Assembly: GCA_022510425.1 (NCBI GenBank) | Contig: JAFLTO010000003.1 | Coordinates: 62,001 to 126,000 of the forward strand | Length of the DNA stretch: 64,000 nucleotides | Reading direction: 5' to 3' | DNA from: Muribaculaceae bacterium | GTDB lineage: Bacteria; Bacteroidota; Bacteroidia; Bacteroidales; Muribaculaceae | Shown: positions 34,274 to 43,496 of the stretch, one piece after another | Position numbering within the stretch: the stretch's first letter is position 1 | Layout of the letters: each line of letters opens with the position of its first letter | Notes under the pieces: model-generated | Told to the model about the DNA's origin: nothing | What the model saw: only the letters and a program-made list of their open reading frames with translations | Database searches by the model: none | Position numbers and translations under genes: made by a program

Positions 34274-36243
34274 TTAGATTCTTCAGTTTCTAAGGTTTGA
34301 AGTTTGTTTAGTTCTTTCACATTGCGGAGCGTACGCAAAATTTCGCCAACATTCTTAGCTGTACTAACCGCTCCTCGGCCAGTGTAAGGAGGATTGCCAT
34401 CATACATCTCAGAAAGAGAACCGATACAACCTTCGGTCATTTCATCTTCATATCCAATGAGCATCCTTTCGATAAACCCTACACCACTCACGCCAAAAAC
34501 TTTGAAATATGCATCAGCATAAAAACCGAATAGCCATGGACGTGCAGGTCCTTGGTGCACGGTAAGTTCACGTTCCACAGGGCCTCCAACATAAATGGGA
34601 CGATAAGCATAACTTTTAGGACTTAAAGACCTTAGGCCTTTAGGTGTCAAAAGTTCCCTTGTCACTAAATCAAGCACTTTCTTACGTTGACGCCTATCGA
34701 GTGGAGAATACTCCATACCAATTGCAATTGCTAAATTTGGTCTTACCTCCAAATCGGTATAAGTGCCATTAACATAGTCATATAGATAGCCGAAATCGTT
34801 GAGGAATGTATCAATGAAAGATTTTTTTACAATATCAGCAAGTTCGGTCAGAGTTTGCAGATAATCCTGCATCTTGATGTCGCCTTCATAAAGAGAGTTC
34901 AAGAACATCAGAGCATTATACCATAAAGCATTGAATTCAAGTATGAATCCTGTGCGCGGGATGATAGGCTTTCCGTCAAGAGCTGCCGACATCCATGTGA
35001 CAGGTTTGTCGCTACCATCTGCAGAAACCAGACCATTTGGATTTATCCATAAACCGGGAACTTTATCTTCTCTGATTTTGTCTACAATCCATTTTACTGT
35101 TTCTCCGTATTTGTCTCTACATTCTTTAATACCGAAGTTGCGACGATACTGTTGTATAGCCCAAATAGTCCATAGAGGTATGTCGGGAAGATCAATTTCT
35201 CCTATTGTTTTGTCTTTGATTCCTTCATCAAGATATTTGCGAAGAGCCTTTAGGAAGGTTTCCATAATCAGCTCATAATCCTCTTTGTGGTCAATTGCAA
35301 GAGTGCAACCCGGCAATGCCATGAGCTCATCGCGAGCTCTTACATTATACCAAGGGTAACCTGCCATAATATACATACCCGTAGGTTTAACCCCATAGAA
35401 TTGCTTAGCAGCGTTTTTAAGACAATTATAGAAACTCGTTCTATAAGTTCTTCCGGCTAATTCTGACTTATAAGTTTCTGCGAAATCGTCTGGATTTGCC
35501 TCAAAAGTAGCAGCCGAGAAAATAATGCTTTCTCCTTTTTTTATGGGAAGTTGGAAATAACCGGGCACCCAGAGGTCTTCTTTGTAAGGAATGCCACGGT
35601 CTTTATCCTTTTTATATTCTATACCTTTGTACCAGTGACCATCATTAACCCATTCCACTTCTTTATTGAATTGCATATAAAGATTTGGGTAACCATCATA
35701 GAGACATGTTGAAATGCCATTCTTAACAGGTAACACCTCTTTGTTTATAGCTGAGTTCTCCATCACAAGATCATTGGCATTCCTGAAAGCCAAGAATGGA
35801 CGGAACTGAAGAGTTGTTTCTGAATGTGCATCCACCAGGGTATACTTTATGAGGATGCGATTCTCATGGGAAATAAAGACTTTTTCTTTAGTCAGCACCA
35901 CACCACCGACTCTATAGGTGACAGATGGTACAGACTCGCAATCAAATTGCCGAATGTATTTATGGCCATTGGGGCTAAAAACTCCTTCTCCATATTGATG
36001 GAGTCCCAAATTAAAAGGTGCACCATGTTGGATCACTGTTTCATCAAGACTCGATAATAAAACATGGGCTTTATCGTCCATTTCGGGAATCGGAATGACA
36101 AGAAGCCCATGTTGTTTTCGAGTATTACATCCCACGATAGTCGTGTTGTGGTAAGCCCCGGATTGGTTGGTGCGAAGCATTTCCTTGGGAAGGCTTTGCT
36201 CCAGATTTATCATTAGACTTTTGTCAAATTTTAGATAACTCAT
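34270..36243 (-). CDS. Glycogen debranching enzyme (amylo-alpha-1,6-glucosidase, GH133)
   Basis: The 657-residue protein has a beta-rich N-terminal domain (about 1-270; GDE_N-type, SGAYHNTTIVGCNTRKQHGLL) and an (alpha/alpha)6 barrel (about 280-640) with MAGYPWYNVRARDELMALPG, the RDxL-type catalytic block of this family, and VTWMSAAL. It removes alpha-1,6-linked glucose at glycogen branch points. First gene of the operon; the upstream region contains palindromes at 36348-36393. Confidence 0.9.
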   Translation of the reverse strand: MSYLKFDKSLMINLEQSLPKEMLRTNQSGAYHNTTIVGCNTRKQHGLLVIPIPEMDDKAHVLLSSLDETVIQHGAPFNLGLHQYGEGVFSPNGHKYIRQFDCESVPSVTYRVGGVVLTKEKVFISHENRILIKYTLVDAHSETTLQFRPFLAFRNANDLVMENSAINKEVLPVKNGISTCLYDGYPNLYMQFNKEVEWVNDGHWYKGIEYKKDKDRGIPYKEDLWVPGYFQLPIKKGESIIFSAATFEANPDDFAETYKSELAGRTYRTSFYNCLKNAAKQFYGVKPTGMYIMAGYPWYNVRARDELMALPGCTLAIDHKEDYELIMETFLKALRKYLDEGIKDKTIGEIDLPDIPLWTIWAIQQYRRNFGIKECRDKYGETVKWIVDKIREDKVPGLWINPNGLVSADGSDKPVTWMSAALDGKPIIPRTGFILEFNALWYNALMFLNSLYEGDIKMQDYLQTLTELADIVKKSFIDTFLNDFGYLYDYVNGTYTDLEVRPNLAIAIGMEYSPLDRRQRKKVLDLVTRELLTPKGLRSLSPKSYAYRPIYVGGPVERELTVHQGPARPWLFGFYADAYFKVFGVSGVGFIERMLIGYEDEMTEGCIGSLSEMYDGNPPYTGRGAVSTAKNVGEILRTLRNVKELNKLQTLETEESK

Positions 36244-36347
36244 ATATTGTTATAATTGTTGTTATTGTGGTTTATTGGCAGATTAGATATGTTTTTGCGG
36301 TTGTAATTAAAATTTGTTTCAAAGATAATTTTAAATTTTACAATTTA

Positions 36348-36393
36348 CAACATAATATGTTGCCAAACATTTATTAAACTATTGTTGGCAACA
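36348..36393. promoter_or_regulatory. Nested palindromes between the glycogen operon and the YiiX gene
   Basis: CAACATA-A-TATGTTG (36348-36362) is a perfect odd palindrome. Overlapping it, TGTTGCCAA (36358-36366) and TTGGCAACA (36385-36393) form a 9-bp inverted repeat with an 18-base spacer. Another CAACATA lies near 36410. Lying in a divergent promoter region, these look like operator sites for a dimeric regulator. The regulator is unknown. Confidence 0.4.
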
Positions 36394-36447
36394 AATTTTA
36401 TATAAAATCCAACATATTTTAAAATTTAGAATAACGGGAATATGAGT

Positions 36448-36455
36448 TAATTTTG
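36448..36455 (+). promoter_or_regulatory. -7 promoter box of the YiiX-like gene
   Basis: TAATTTTG, with TTTA 19 bases upstream. The ATG is 19 bases downstream. Confidence 0.45.
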
Positions 36456-36474
36456 TGCTTTATTAGCATCAATT

Positions 36475-37107
36475 ATGAAAAAGGAACTAACTTTTATTGT
36501 GATGTCACTGGTTGCCATCTTCAGTTTCAAAGGAGAAGAGTTGAGGAATGGAGACTTAATTTTTGTGGGAGAAGGGGGTGGAGATTTTTCCAAGGCTATT
36601 TCCATGTCTACCTCTTCGTCAGATTCAATAAAATTAGTACATGTGGGAATAATAGAAGTATGTGGTAAAGACGATATAAAAGTAATTGAGGCTTCTCCGG
36701 AAACCGGTGTAAGAGAGATTGCCTTTGAAAAATTTATAGAGAGTGTTCCGAAAATTGATGGTTATCCTCAAATTATATTTATGCGGTTGATCCAGGATTT
36801 CCCTGTGGAGAAATGTATTTTGAATGCAAAATCTTATCTTGGAAAACCTTATGATTGGTGGTATTTACCCGAAAATGACAAGATTTATTGTTCTGAATTA
36901 GTTTATGAATCATATTTAGATGAAACCGGAGCCCATATTTTTGAGTTGACACCGATGAATTTCCGGGCTCCAGATGGAAGTATGCCAAAATTCTGGATAG
37001 AACTATTCGATAAATTAGGAGAACCTGTCCCGGAGGGTCTTCCCGGCACAAATCCTTCCGACTTATCCAAATCTTCTGTCTTAAGAAAAATCGAATATGA
37101 ACTTTAA
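36475..37107 (+). CDS. YiiX/YebB-like NlpC/P60-superfamily cysteine hydrolase
   Basis: The 210-residue protein has an N-terminal hydrophobic segment (about 1-18). The permuted papain-like core is marked by LRNGDLIFVGEGGGDFS (about 22-38), VHVGIIEV with the catalytic His, and IYCSELVYESY with the catalytic Cys. Members act on lipid or peptidoglycan amide bonds. The signal is weak, so periplasmic location is uncertain. Its stop overlaps that of the convergent symporter gene by 4 bases. Confidence 0.82.
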   Translation: MKKELTFIVMSLVAIFSFKGEELRNGDLIFVGEGGGDFSKAISMSTSSSDSIKLVHVGIIEVCGKDDIKVIEASPETGVREIAFEKFIESVPKIDGYPQIIFMRLIQDFPVEKCILNAKSYLGKPYDWWYLPENDKIYCSELVYESYLDETGAHIFELTPMNFRAPDGSMPKFWIELFDKLGEPVPEGLPGTNPSDLSKSSVLRKIEYEL

Positions 37108-38579
37108 GCGATTGTGGAGGGAGTTGGGTCTTTAACCTGTGAAGGAAGAAGGGTCAATCCCAAGAGAATTAGACCGGCATTTATTAGTAGCAGTTCATAA
37201 CCGGTGGTATAATTTAAAAATGTTTTTCCCGTCCATTGTATTAACCAAGAGATAATTGGTGCCATAAAACAGACTATTGCGGCATATCTGGAATTAACTT
37301 GTTTTTTAGAAAAAATTCCAAATATGAAAAGACCCAGGATCGGACCGTATGTATAACTGGCCAAAGTAAAGACAGCACTGATTGCATCTTGATTGTTTAA
37401 ATAATAGAAAGCAATTATCACAATTATCAAAACAATGGCAAGACCAATATGCACAGATTTTCTGACTTTACCTAATTCCATGTCGTCATATTTCTTTGTT
37501 GCGTCAAGAATATCTACGGTGTATGAGGTAGTAAGAGATGTTAAGGCTGAACCAACGGAGGAATAAGAAGCTGAAACTAACCCAATGATAAAAAGAATTC
37601 CTATAATAATAGGCATAGTCTCATGGAATGCAATCGTTGCAAATAAGTCGTCTGATTTTTCCGGGGGTATAATGGAATAGGTTTCCATATAAATTAGGAG
37701 AAGGGTGCCTAAAGATAAGAATAAGGCTATCACTAAAAATTGAAGGACAGAACTTAATATTAAATTCTTCTTAGAACTATTAGAATTCTTGCAGGAAAGT
37801 GTATGCTGCATCATGTCCTGATCGAGACCGGTCATAGCAACCACAAGAAAAATTCCTGCTATAAATTGTTTCCAAAAATAGGAAACCTCAGAAATATTGT
37901 CGAAGAAAAAAATGCGTGAAGAATTATGAGTGATTACATTATGATAGAAATCCTTACCGGAAAATTCTAAATGATTGCAAATAAAGAAAATACAAAGAGC
38001 TATAGATGTAACAAGGCATAAGCTTTTAAAGATGTCTGCCCAAATCACCGTCTTCACACCTCCTTGTAAAGTGTAAAGGCTAATTAATGAAATTGTAAGC
38101 AATACATTGAAAATAAAAGGGATGCCTAATGGTTCAAAAACCAAAATTTGTAAGACATAGCAAACGACAAGGAATTTCACAGCTGTACCTAAAATTTTGG
38201 ACATTAGAAAAAACCAGGCTCCTGTTTTGTAAGTCTCTCTTCCGAATCGGGTTTCCAGAAAACTGTAGATAGAAACTATATTATGACGATAGTATAAAGG
38301 GACAAGCACCCATGCTATTATAAAATATCCCACAATAAATCCCAGACACATTTGCAAATAACTATACCCTTTATTCAATACCATTCCCGGAACTGAAATA
38401 AAAGTGACACCGGAAATAGGAGCTGTAATCATTGCAAGGGCCACGATCAACCAGGGCATTTTACGATTGCCTACGAAGAAAGTGCTATTGTTTGCTCTCT
38501 TTGATGTTAAACGGGAAATTAGAAACAGTATAGCAAAATATGCAAGTATAATAAGTAAAACGAGTAATTGCGACAACAT
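37104..38579 (-). CDS. Sodium:solute symporter (SSS family)
   Basis: The 491-residue protein has 13 or so hydrophobic helices in the LeuT-like SSS arrangement. Blocks such as RKMPWLIVALAMITAPISGVTFISVPG (helices 1-2, part quoted by position 42-70) and VSASYSSVGSALTSLTTSYTVDI match the family's Na+-site helices. Relatives carry sugars, amino acids or sialic acid; the solute cannot be assigned. It is monocistronic with a -7 box at 38643-38650. Confidence 0.9.
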   Translation of the reverse strand: MLSQLLVLLIILAYFAILFLISRLTSKRANNSTFFVGNRKMPWLIVALAMITAPISGVTFISVPGMVLNKGYSYLQMCLGFIVGYFIIAWVLVPLYYRHNIVSIYSFLETRFGRETYKTGAWFFLMSKILGTAVKFLVVCYVLQILVFEPLGIPFIFNVLLTISLISLYTLQGGVKTVIWADIFKSLCLVTSIALCIFFICNHLEFSGKDFYHNVITHNSSRIFFFDNISEVSYFWKQFIAGIFLVVAMTGLDQDMMQHTLSCKNSNSSKKNLILSSVLQFLVIALFLSLGTLLLIYMETYSIIPPEKSDDLFATIAFHETMPIIIGILFIIGLVSASYSSVGSALTSLTTSYTVDILDATKKYDDMELGKVRKSVHIGLAIVLIIVIIAFYYLNNQDAISAVFTLASYTYGPILGLFIFGIFSKKQVNSRYAAIVCFMAPIISWLIQWTGKTFLNYTTGYELLLINAGLILLGLTLLPSQVKDPTPSTIA

Positions 38580-38642
38580 CAGAAAATCTAAATTCTTATT
38601 GATTTTATAGAACCAGACTTAAATAGACTATTAATTTTAATG

Positions 38643-38650
38643 CAAAATTA
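38643..38650 (-). promoter_or_regulatory. -7 promoter box of the symporter gene
   Basis: TAATTTTG followed by C on the minus strand, about 60 bases before the ATG. A divergent plus-strand box, TATTTTTG at 38673-38680, serves the cyclophilin gene. Confidence 0.45.
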
Positions 38651-38707
38651 GGTTAGAATTGAAAAAAATATATATTTTTGTCATTAAATTAAGGAATTAT
38701 AACAAAA

Positions 38708-39565
38708 ATGGGCGAATTTTTAAAATTAAAGGCTGTATTAATTGTTTTTATGGCTATTTTTGCTAACTTTGTCAACGCTCAAACAGTGAACGATAGTGAT
38801 ATGACAAACGAGGATACATCAGGAGTACTTGTGGAATTTAAGACCACGATGGGAGACATTACTGTAAAATTATATAATGACACTCCCTTACATAAGGAGA
38901 ATTTTTTGAAACTTGTGAAAGATGGGTATTATGATGGTCTACTGTTCCATAGAGTTATAGATCAATTTATGATTCAGACCGGAGATCCGGATTCTCGTGA
39001 TGCACAGCCCGGTAAAATGTTGGGCGCGGGAAGTCCTGACTATACTATAGCAGCCGAGATTGACTATCCCAAACATTATAACAAATATGGAGCTCTTGCA
39101 GCTGCTCGCACAGGTGATCAAGTGAATCCGGAAAGAAGAAGTTCGGGGTCACAATTTTATATTGTAACGGGAAGGAAAATGACAGAACCCCAGTTCAATA
39201 GCATGATGATGAGAAAACATCAGGAAGAATTGGAAAGTACATTCCGTGGTTTGGTAATGCAAAACAGAGATTCAATTGAGGCATTGCAAAAAGCCGGTGA
39301 CGAGGTAGCTTTAGAAAACTATCGTCAGGAGCTTATTAAACAAACAGAGGAAAAAGTTGGAGAACAAGTAATTCCCGAAAATATTAAGGAAGATTATATC
39401 ACAAAGGGAGGTGCTCCTCATCTCGATGGTGCCTACACCGTATTCGGAGAGGTTGTGGAAGGAATGGATGTTGTGGAAAAAATTCAAAAAGTTGAAACAG
39501 ACTCCCATGATCGCCCAACAGAAGATATAAGAATTCTATCAGCAAAAGTTCTTAGTGACAAATAA
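38708..39565 (+). CDS. Exported cyclophilin-type peptidyl-prolyl isomerase with helical insertion
   Basis: The 285-residue protein has a signal peptide (about 1-24, ending VNA). The cyclophilin core is split: FHRVIDQFMIQTGD and SGSQFYIV lie in the first half, and GGAPHLDGAYTVFGEVVEGMDVV in the second. Between them a charged helical insertion of roughly 55 residues (about 160-215) replaces a loop. It probably assists folding of periplasmic or outer-membrane proteins. The DUF349 gene follows 83 bases later. Confidence 0.92.
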   Translation: MGEFLKLKAVLIVFMAIFANFVNAQTVNDSDMTNEDTSGVLVEFKTTMGDITVKLYNDTPLHKENFLKLVKDGYYDGLLFHRVIDQFMIQTGDPDSRDAQPGKMLGAGSPDYTIAAEIDYPKHYNKYGALAAARTGDQVNPERRSSGSQFYIVTGRKMTEPQFNSMMMRKHQEELESTFRGLVMQNRDSIEALQKAGDEVALENYRQELIKQTEEKVGEQVIPENIKEDYITKGGAPHLDGAYTVFGEVVEGMDVVEKIQKVETDSHDRPTEDIRILSAKVLSDK

Positions 39566-39648
39566 TAACGGAGCCATTAAAGCCGCTGTATCTTAAAGGA
39601 TAAGATATAAAGAGAAGAAATAATACAAATCAAATAAATCCTGTCAGA

Positions 39649-41574
39649 ATGATTGATAATGAAAAGCAACCGGTGAATCCGGAGGAACCTGAAAAAAAGG
39701 AAACTTTAGAAAATGAAGTTCCTCAAGCAGAGAAATCAGTAGAAACCAGTAAAGAGGCATGTGATGAAGCTTGTGAGATAGATTCATCTCCTTCTCTCGA
39801 CCTTGCAGAAGTGGCTGATGCAGTGAATAGTGAGGAAAAAACAGAGGAGAAAGTTGCCGATAAGTCTTATCATCATATGACAAAGGAGGAACTACTTGAT
39901 GCGCTAAAAGCTATTGTGAATAATAATCAATTAGATCATCACAAGGAGGTGACTGCCATCAAGCAATCCTACTATGCTCTCATCAATAAAGAAAGAGAGA
40001 AAGAACAGGAAGAATATGTGGCTGCCGGTAATGATATTTCTACTTTCTCATATACACCCGATGCCACAGAAGAAGAAGTTAAAAATCTTTTATCTGAATT
40101 TAAGGAAAAAAGAAACGCCTTCCTTGAAGAGAGAGAACAGATAAGAAAGAAAAATTTGGAAGACAAATATCAAATCATAGAAAAAATCAAAAATATTTCT
40201 GAAGATATTGATACCATCAACCAACAGTTCCCAACTTTCCAACAGCTGCAACAGGAATTCAAGGCAGCAGGAGAGGTGCCTCAGGGCTCTGAAACTGAAC
40301 TTTGGAAAAATTATCAATTGGCTGTAGAACAATTCTACGATAGATTGAAGGTGAACAAAGAATTGAGAGACCTTGATTTCAAAAAGAATTACGAAATTAA
40401 AAGTCAACTCATTCAGAAGGCTGAAGCATTAGCTGATGTTGCAGATGTGCTTGACGCCTTCCGTACTCTCCAGGCGTTGCATGACCAATGGCGTGAAGTA
40501 GGTCCGGTAGCAAGAGATGTCAGAGAAGAAATGTGGAATAAATTCAAGGAAGCCTCTACAGTAGTTAACAAACGTCACCAGGATTTCTTCCAGAATAAAA
40601 AAGAAAACGAACAGGCCAACGAGACTGCAAAGACTGAGTTATGTGAAAAGGTGGAAGCCATTGATTTCAGTAACTTCAAGTCTTATTCAGAATGGGATGA
40701 AGCCACTAAGAAAATACTTGAGATACAAAATGAATGGAAGGGCTTAGGATTTGCCTCAAGAAAAGTGAATAACGCTCTTTTCGCACGATTCCGCAGCGCC
40801 TGTGATAATTTCTTCTCTGCAAAAGCAGAGTATTTTAAGAAAGCTAAAGAAGAAAGCAGAGACAATCTTGCTAAAAAAGAAGCTTTGTGTGAAAAGGCCG
40901 AGGCCCTTGCAGCAGACTATGATCGTAAGGGAGCCCTTGACGAAATGCAGGCTCTTCAAAAGGAATGGAGAGAAGTGGGTGTGGTTCGTCGTAAACAAGG
41001 TGACGAAGTTTGGAAACGTTTCTGTGCTGCGCTTGATGAATTTTATGGTAATCGCAAAAAACTTTTCAGTGGGAAGAAAGCAGAGGAAGCCGACAATCTG
41101 AAAGCAAAGCAAGAAATAATATCGAAGCTTAAAGGAATTTCGGAAGATGAAGATCGTAAGGATGTTATTGATTCTATCCGAGAACTACAGAATGAATGGC
41201 AAAACGTGGGTCATGTTCCCTTCAAGGAAAAAGATGAAATAAATCAAGCTTACCGAGCTGAACTTGACCGCCTATTCAGTGCTTTTGATATCAAGGAGAC
41301 ACGTCAGAGAGTGAGAAGATATGAAAATGAACTGAAAAAATTTGCCGGTGAAGAGGGGAGAATGAATCGTGAAAGAGAAAAATTGGTAAGAGCCCTCGAA
41401 AGCCGTCTTTCTGAAGCGAAGACAATTGAAAACAACCTCGGTTTCTTTAATATCAAGAGTAATGCCGGTAACAGTATGGTGAAAGAGATGGAAAAGAAAA
41501 TCCAGAAACTTAAAGCAGAGGCCGACGAGATTAAAGAAAAGATAGCATTACTTGACGCTGAAGAATCGAAGTAA
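39649..41574 (+). CDS. DUF349 repeat protein
   Basis: The 641-residue cytoplasmic coiled-coil protein has an acidic N-terminal 80 residues. It then has about five DUF349 units, each ending in a W(R/K)xxGxVxRxxxxxxWxxF-like block: for example LHDQWREVGPVARDVREEMW, then NEWKGLGFASRKVNNALF, and later KEWREVGVVRRKQGDEVW and NEWQNVGHVPFKEKDEI. The C-terminus is a long coiled coil. The molecular role in Bacteroidota is not established. A strong terminator follows. Confidence 0.9.
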   Translation: MIDNEKQPVNPEEPEKKETLENEVPQAEKSVETSKEACDEACEIDSSPSLDLAEVADAVNSEEKTEEKVADKSYHHMTKEELLDALKAIVNNNQLDHHKEVTAIKQSYYALINKEREKEQEEYVAAGNDISTFSYTPDATEEEVKNLLSEFKEKRNAFLEEREQIRKKNLEDKYQIIEKIKNISEDIDTINQQFPTFQQLQQEFKAAGEVPQGSETELWKNYQLAVEQFYDRLKVNKELRDLDFKKNYEIKSQLIQKAEALADVADVLDAFRTLQALHDQWREVGPVARDVREEMWNKFKEASTVVNKRHQDFFQNKKENEQANETAKTELCEKVEAIDFSNFKSYSEWDEATKKILEIQNEWKGLGFASRKVNNALFARFRSACDNFFSAKAEYFKKAKEESRDNLAKKEALCEKAEALAADYDRKGALDEMQALQKEWREVGVVRRKQGDEVWKRFCAALDEFYGNRKKLFSGKKAEEADNLKAKQEIISKLKGISEDEDRKDVIDSIRELQNEWQNVGHVPFKEKDEINQAYRAELDRLFSAFDIKETRQRVRRYENELKKFAGEEGRMNREREKLVRALESRLSEAKTIENNLGFFNIKSNAGNSMVKEMEKKIQKLKAEADEIKEKIALLDAEESK

Positions 41575-41606
41575 ATAAAGACAAAAAATAATTCTTATAA
41601 GACACA

Positions 41607-41643
41607 TAAAAAAGCCCTTGGAAATATTTTCAAGGGCTTTTTA
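41607..41643. terminator. Bidirectional terminator after the DUF349 gene
   Basis: AAAAAGCCCTTGGAAA/TTTTCAAGGGCTTTTT forms a long stem with one wobble and a U-run on either strand. It also serves the convergent small membrane protein gene. Confidence 0.85.
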
Positions 41644-41660
41644 TGTATTTATATACAAGA

Positions 41661-41870
41661 TTAATAAGAATTTTGGTTGACGATAGCCGGAGATGCGATT
41701 TGAACTGAAGGGGCAGCTTCCGGTGCTTCTCTGTCAAGGTTATCTTTGTTTGACATATCAAGAAACATCAAAACCAATAACGCTACTATAAAGCAACCAA
41801 CTATTGTATATAGCCAACCCATCCATTTGTAGACTTGTGTGGGTGATTTTCTTTCTCTGAATTGATCCAT
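41661..41870 (-). CDS. Small single-pass membrane protein, unknown function
   Basis: The 69-residue protein has a cytoplasmic basic N-terminus (about 1-15), one transmembrane helix (about 18-40), then an acidic, Pro/Ala-rich tail. No family is recognised. It is the last of three minus-strand membrane protein genes (with 41915-42043 and 42096-42662), which may form one unit ending at the terminator at 41607-41643. Confidence 0.65.
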   Translation of the reverse strand: MDQFRERKSPTQVYKWMGWLYTIVGCFIVALLVLMFLDMSNKDNLDREAPEAAPSVQIASPAIVNQNSY

Positions 41871-41914
41871 AGCCTTGTGAGTTGTGTTGTTATAAATTTT
41901 TTACATAAAATGGT

Positions 41915-42043
41915 TTATACAACATGTGGATTTACAGCTATCATTTTCCAAATAATGATTCCTATAATTGCACAAGCAGCCACTACTGCAACTGTTATCC
42001 ATAATTTTTTATGGCTTTTACCGGATTGGGTGGAATTTGTCAT
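41915..42043 (-). CDS. 42-residue single-pass membrane microprotein
   Basis: ATG-to-TAA frame of 42 codons: MTNSTQSGKSHKKLW, then a transmembrane helix (about 15-36) rich in Val, Ala and Ile, then a short tail. Basic residues before the helix predict an N-in topology. It resembles the Ser/Lys-plus-helix layout of small Bacteroidales membrane microproteins, but I cannot assign a family. It lies 44 bases upstream of the next small membrane gene. Confidence 0.5.
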   Translation of the reverse strand: MTNSTQSGKSHKKLWITVAVVAACAIIGIIIWKMIAVNPHVV

Positions 42044-42095
42044 AGTGGTAAGGGTTAAAAGGTTTTGCTATATATTAATTCTAAATCATTAAAAA

Positions 42096-42662
42096 CTAAT
42101 TAATATGGTGAAACACTTTATAGCTCATCATATTTTCTTTTCTTTTCTTTTCATTGTTTCTTTTATGTCTTATAATACCTTGGCGAATAAGTGTGTCACA
42201 AGAATATTTCCCCGCACCAACCAAAGCAAAAATAAGACAACCAAACATAAGAGCAAAGATAGTCATGTCAACGTTTCCGGATCTTAGAGTTAAAGCTCCA
42301 ATGATACAATAATATAGAGATGCTCCCAACATTAAAGGACGTGTAAACATTCCAATTGCTAATAATGCGCCAAAGCATAGAGTGCAGATTGCAAAACCTA
42401 TACTATGAATTTCTGATTGGATTGTAAGAATTGTTATACCTGTCACAATTAAAATGGTAGCGAAGATTGTTCGAAGAGGAACATCATATTTTCTAAATTC
42501 AGAAAGTCCAGATTTGGAAGCCGGGAAAAGAACTTTCACCAAGTCAAAATGATGTGAAGTTTCAGCACCGAGAACAGGATTTCTCAATATTGAAGAAGAG
42601 GAGTCAACATGACCAAGGGCTGTTTTACCCGGATTAACTGATATTGTATCTGATATCTTCAT
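42096..42662 (-). CDS. DoxX-like integral membrane protein
   Basis: From the ATG at 42662 the protein is 188 residues; an in-frame Met ten codons further upstream is possible. About 60 hydrophilic residues precede four transmembrane helices (about 62-165). The layout and the GAGKYSCDTLI motif after helix 4 resemble the DoxX family, where small four-helix proteins are linked to thiol or redox homeostasis. Family assignment is moderate. The tail is basic (NNEKKRKEN). Confidence 0.55.
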   Translation of the reverse strand: MKISDTISVNPGKTALGHVDSSSSILRNPVLGAETSHHFDLVKVLFPASKSGLSEFRKYDVPLRTIFATILIVTGITILTIQSEIHSIGFAICTLCFGALLAIGMFTRPLMLGASLYYCIIGALTLRSGNVDMTIFALMFGCLIFALVGAGKYSCDTLIRQGIIRHKRNNEKKRKENMMSYKVFHHIN

Positions 42663-42798
42663 GACTTTCAAATTTAAAGGGTGAATAATCATCTCTTTAT
42701 TATTTTAACGTTTAAGATTCGATAAGGTTGATGATTTATTAAATTTTTTTAAATATTGAAAGGAAAAATGTAATTTTACATTTAAGAATTATAAGAAA

Positions 42799-43422
42799 AT
42801 GAAAGACCGCGGCAAACTATATTTCCGATATGGCACCATGGGATCTGCAAAGACAGCCTTGTTACTTACTAATGCGTATAATTTTGAAGAGAGAGGTATT
42901 GCCTATCAATGTTACAAGCCGGTGATAGATACCAGGGAAGATAAAAATGTGATTAGAAGTAGAATTGGTATCGAACGTGAATGTAAGTGGATTTATCCCG
43001 ACACAGATCTTTATGAATCAATATCAGATTTACATGCCACCGGATCTATTATTCCGGAATGGATTTTAGTGGATGAAGCTCAGTTTCTAAGTAGTGACCA
43101 AGTGGATCAATTAGCACGAGTTGTCGACACATTTGGTTGTAATGTGATGTGTTATGGCCTTAGGACAGATTTCAAGACCAATCTATTTGAAGGTTCAAGA
43201 CGCCTTTTTGAAGTAGCCGACACAATAGATGAAGTAAAATCCACTTGTTCATGTGGTGGAAAAACAATAGTGAATGCAAGAATAGATAGTAAAGGCCGTA
43301 TCATAACAGAAGGTGAACAGGTGGAGATAGGAGGTAATGATAAATATATGGCTGTGTGCCGAAGGTGCTTCACCAACAAAAAAATTGAAAGAATGCAAAG
43401 AGATGTATTGCCGGGGTTGTAA
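42799..43422 (+). CDS. tdk: Thymidine kinase (type II, zinc-containing)
   Basis: The 207-residue enzyme phosphorylates thymidine for nucleotide salvage. P-loop YGTMGSAKTALLL (about 11-23), the DEAQF block (Asp-Glu of motif II), and the lasso zinc cysteines in STCSCGGK and in AVCRRCF fit TK1-type kinases. The P-loop has Ala where most members have Gly before Lys-Thr, a conservative change. The next gene starts 75 bases downstream. Confidence 0.92.
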   Translation: MKDRGKLYFRYGTMGSAKTALLLTNAYNFEERGIAYQCYKPVIDTREDKNVIRSRIGIERECKWIYPDTDLYESISDLHATGSIIPEWILVDEAQFLSSDQVDQLARVVDTFGCNVMCYGLRTDFKTNLFEGSRRLFEVADTIDEVKSTCSCGGKTIVNARIDSKGRIITEGEQVEIGGNDKYMAVCRRCFTNKKIERMQRDVLPGL

Positions 43423-43496
43423 TTAGTAACTTCTTTCTAATTGGTTACAAAGTCTTGGGTTGAAAATATATATGAAACCTTAAGTGGGAATATGAA

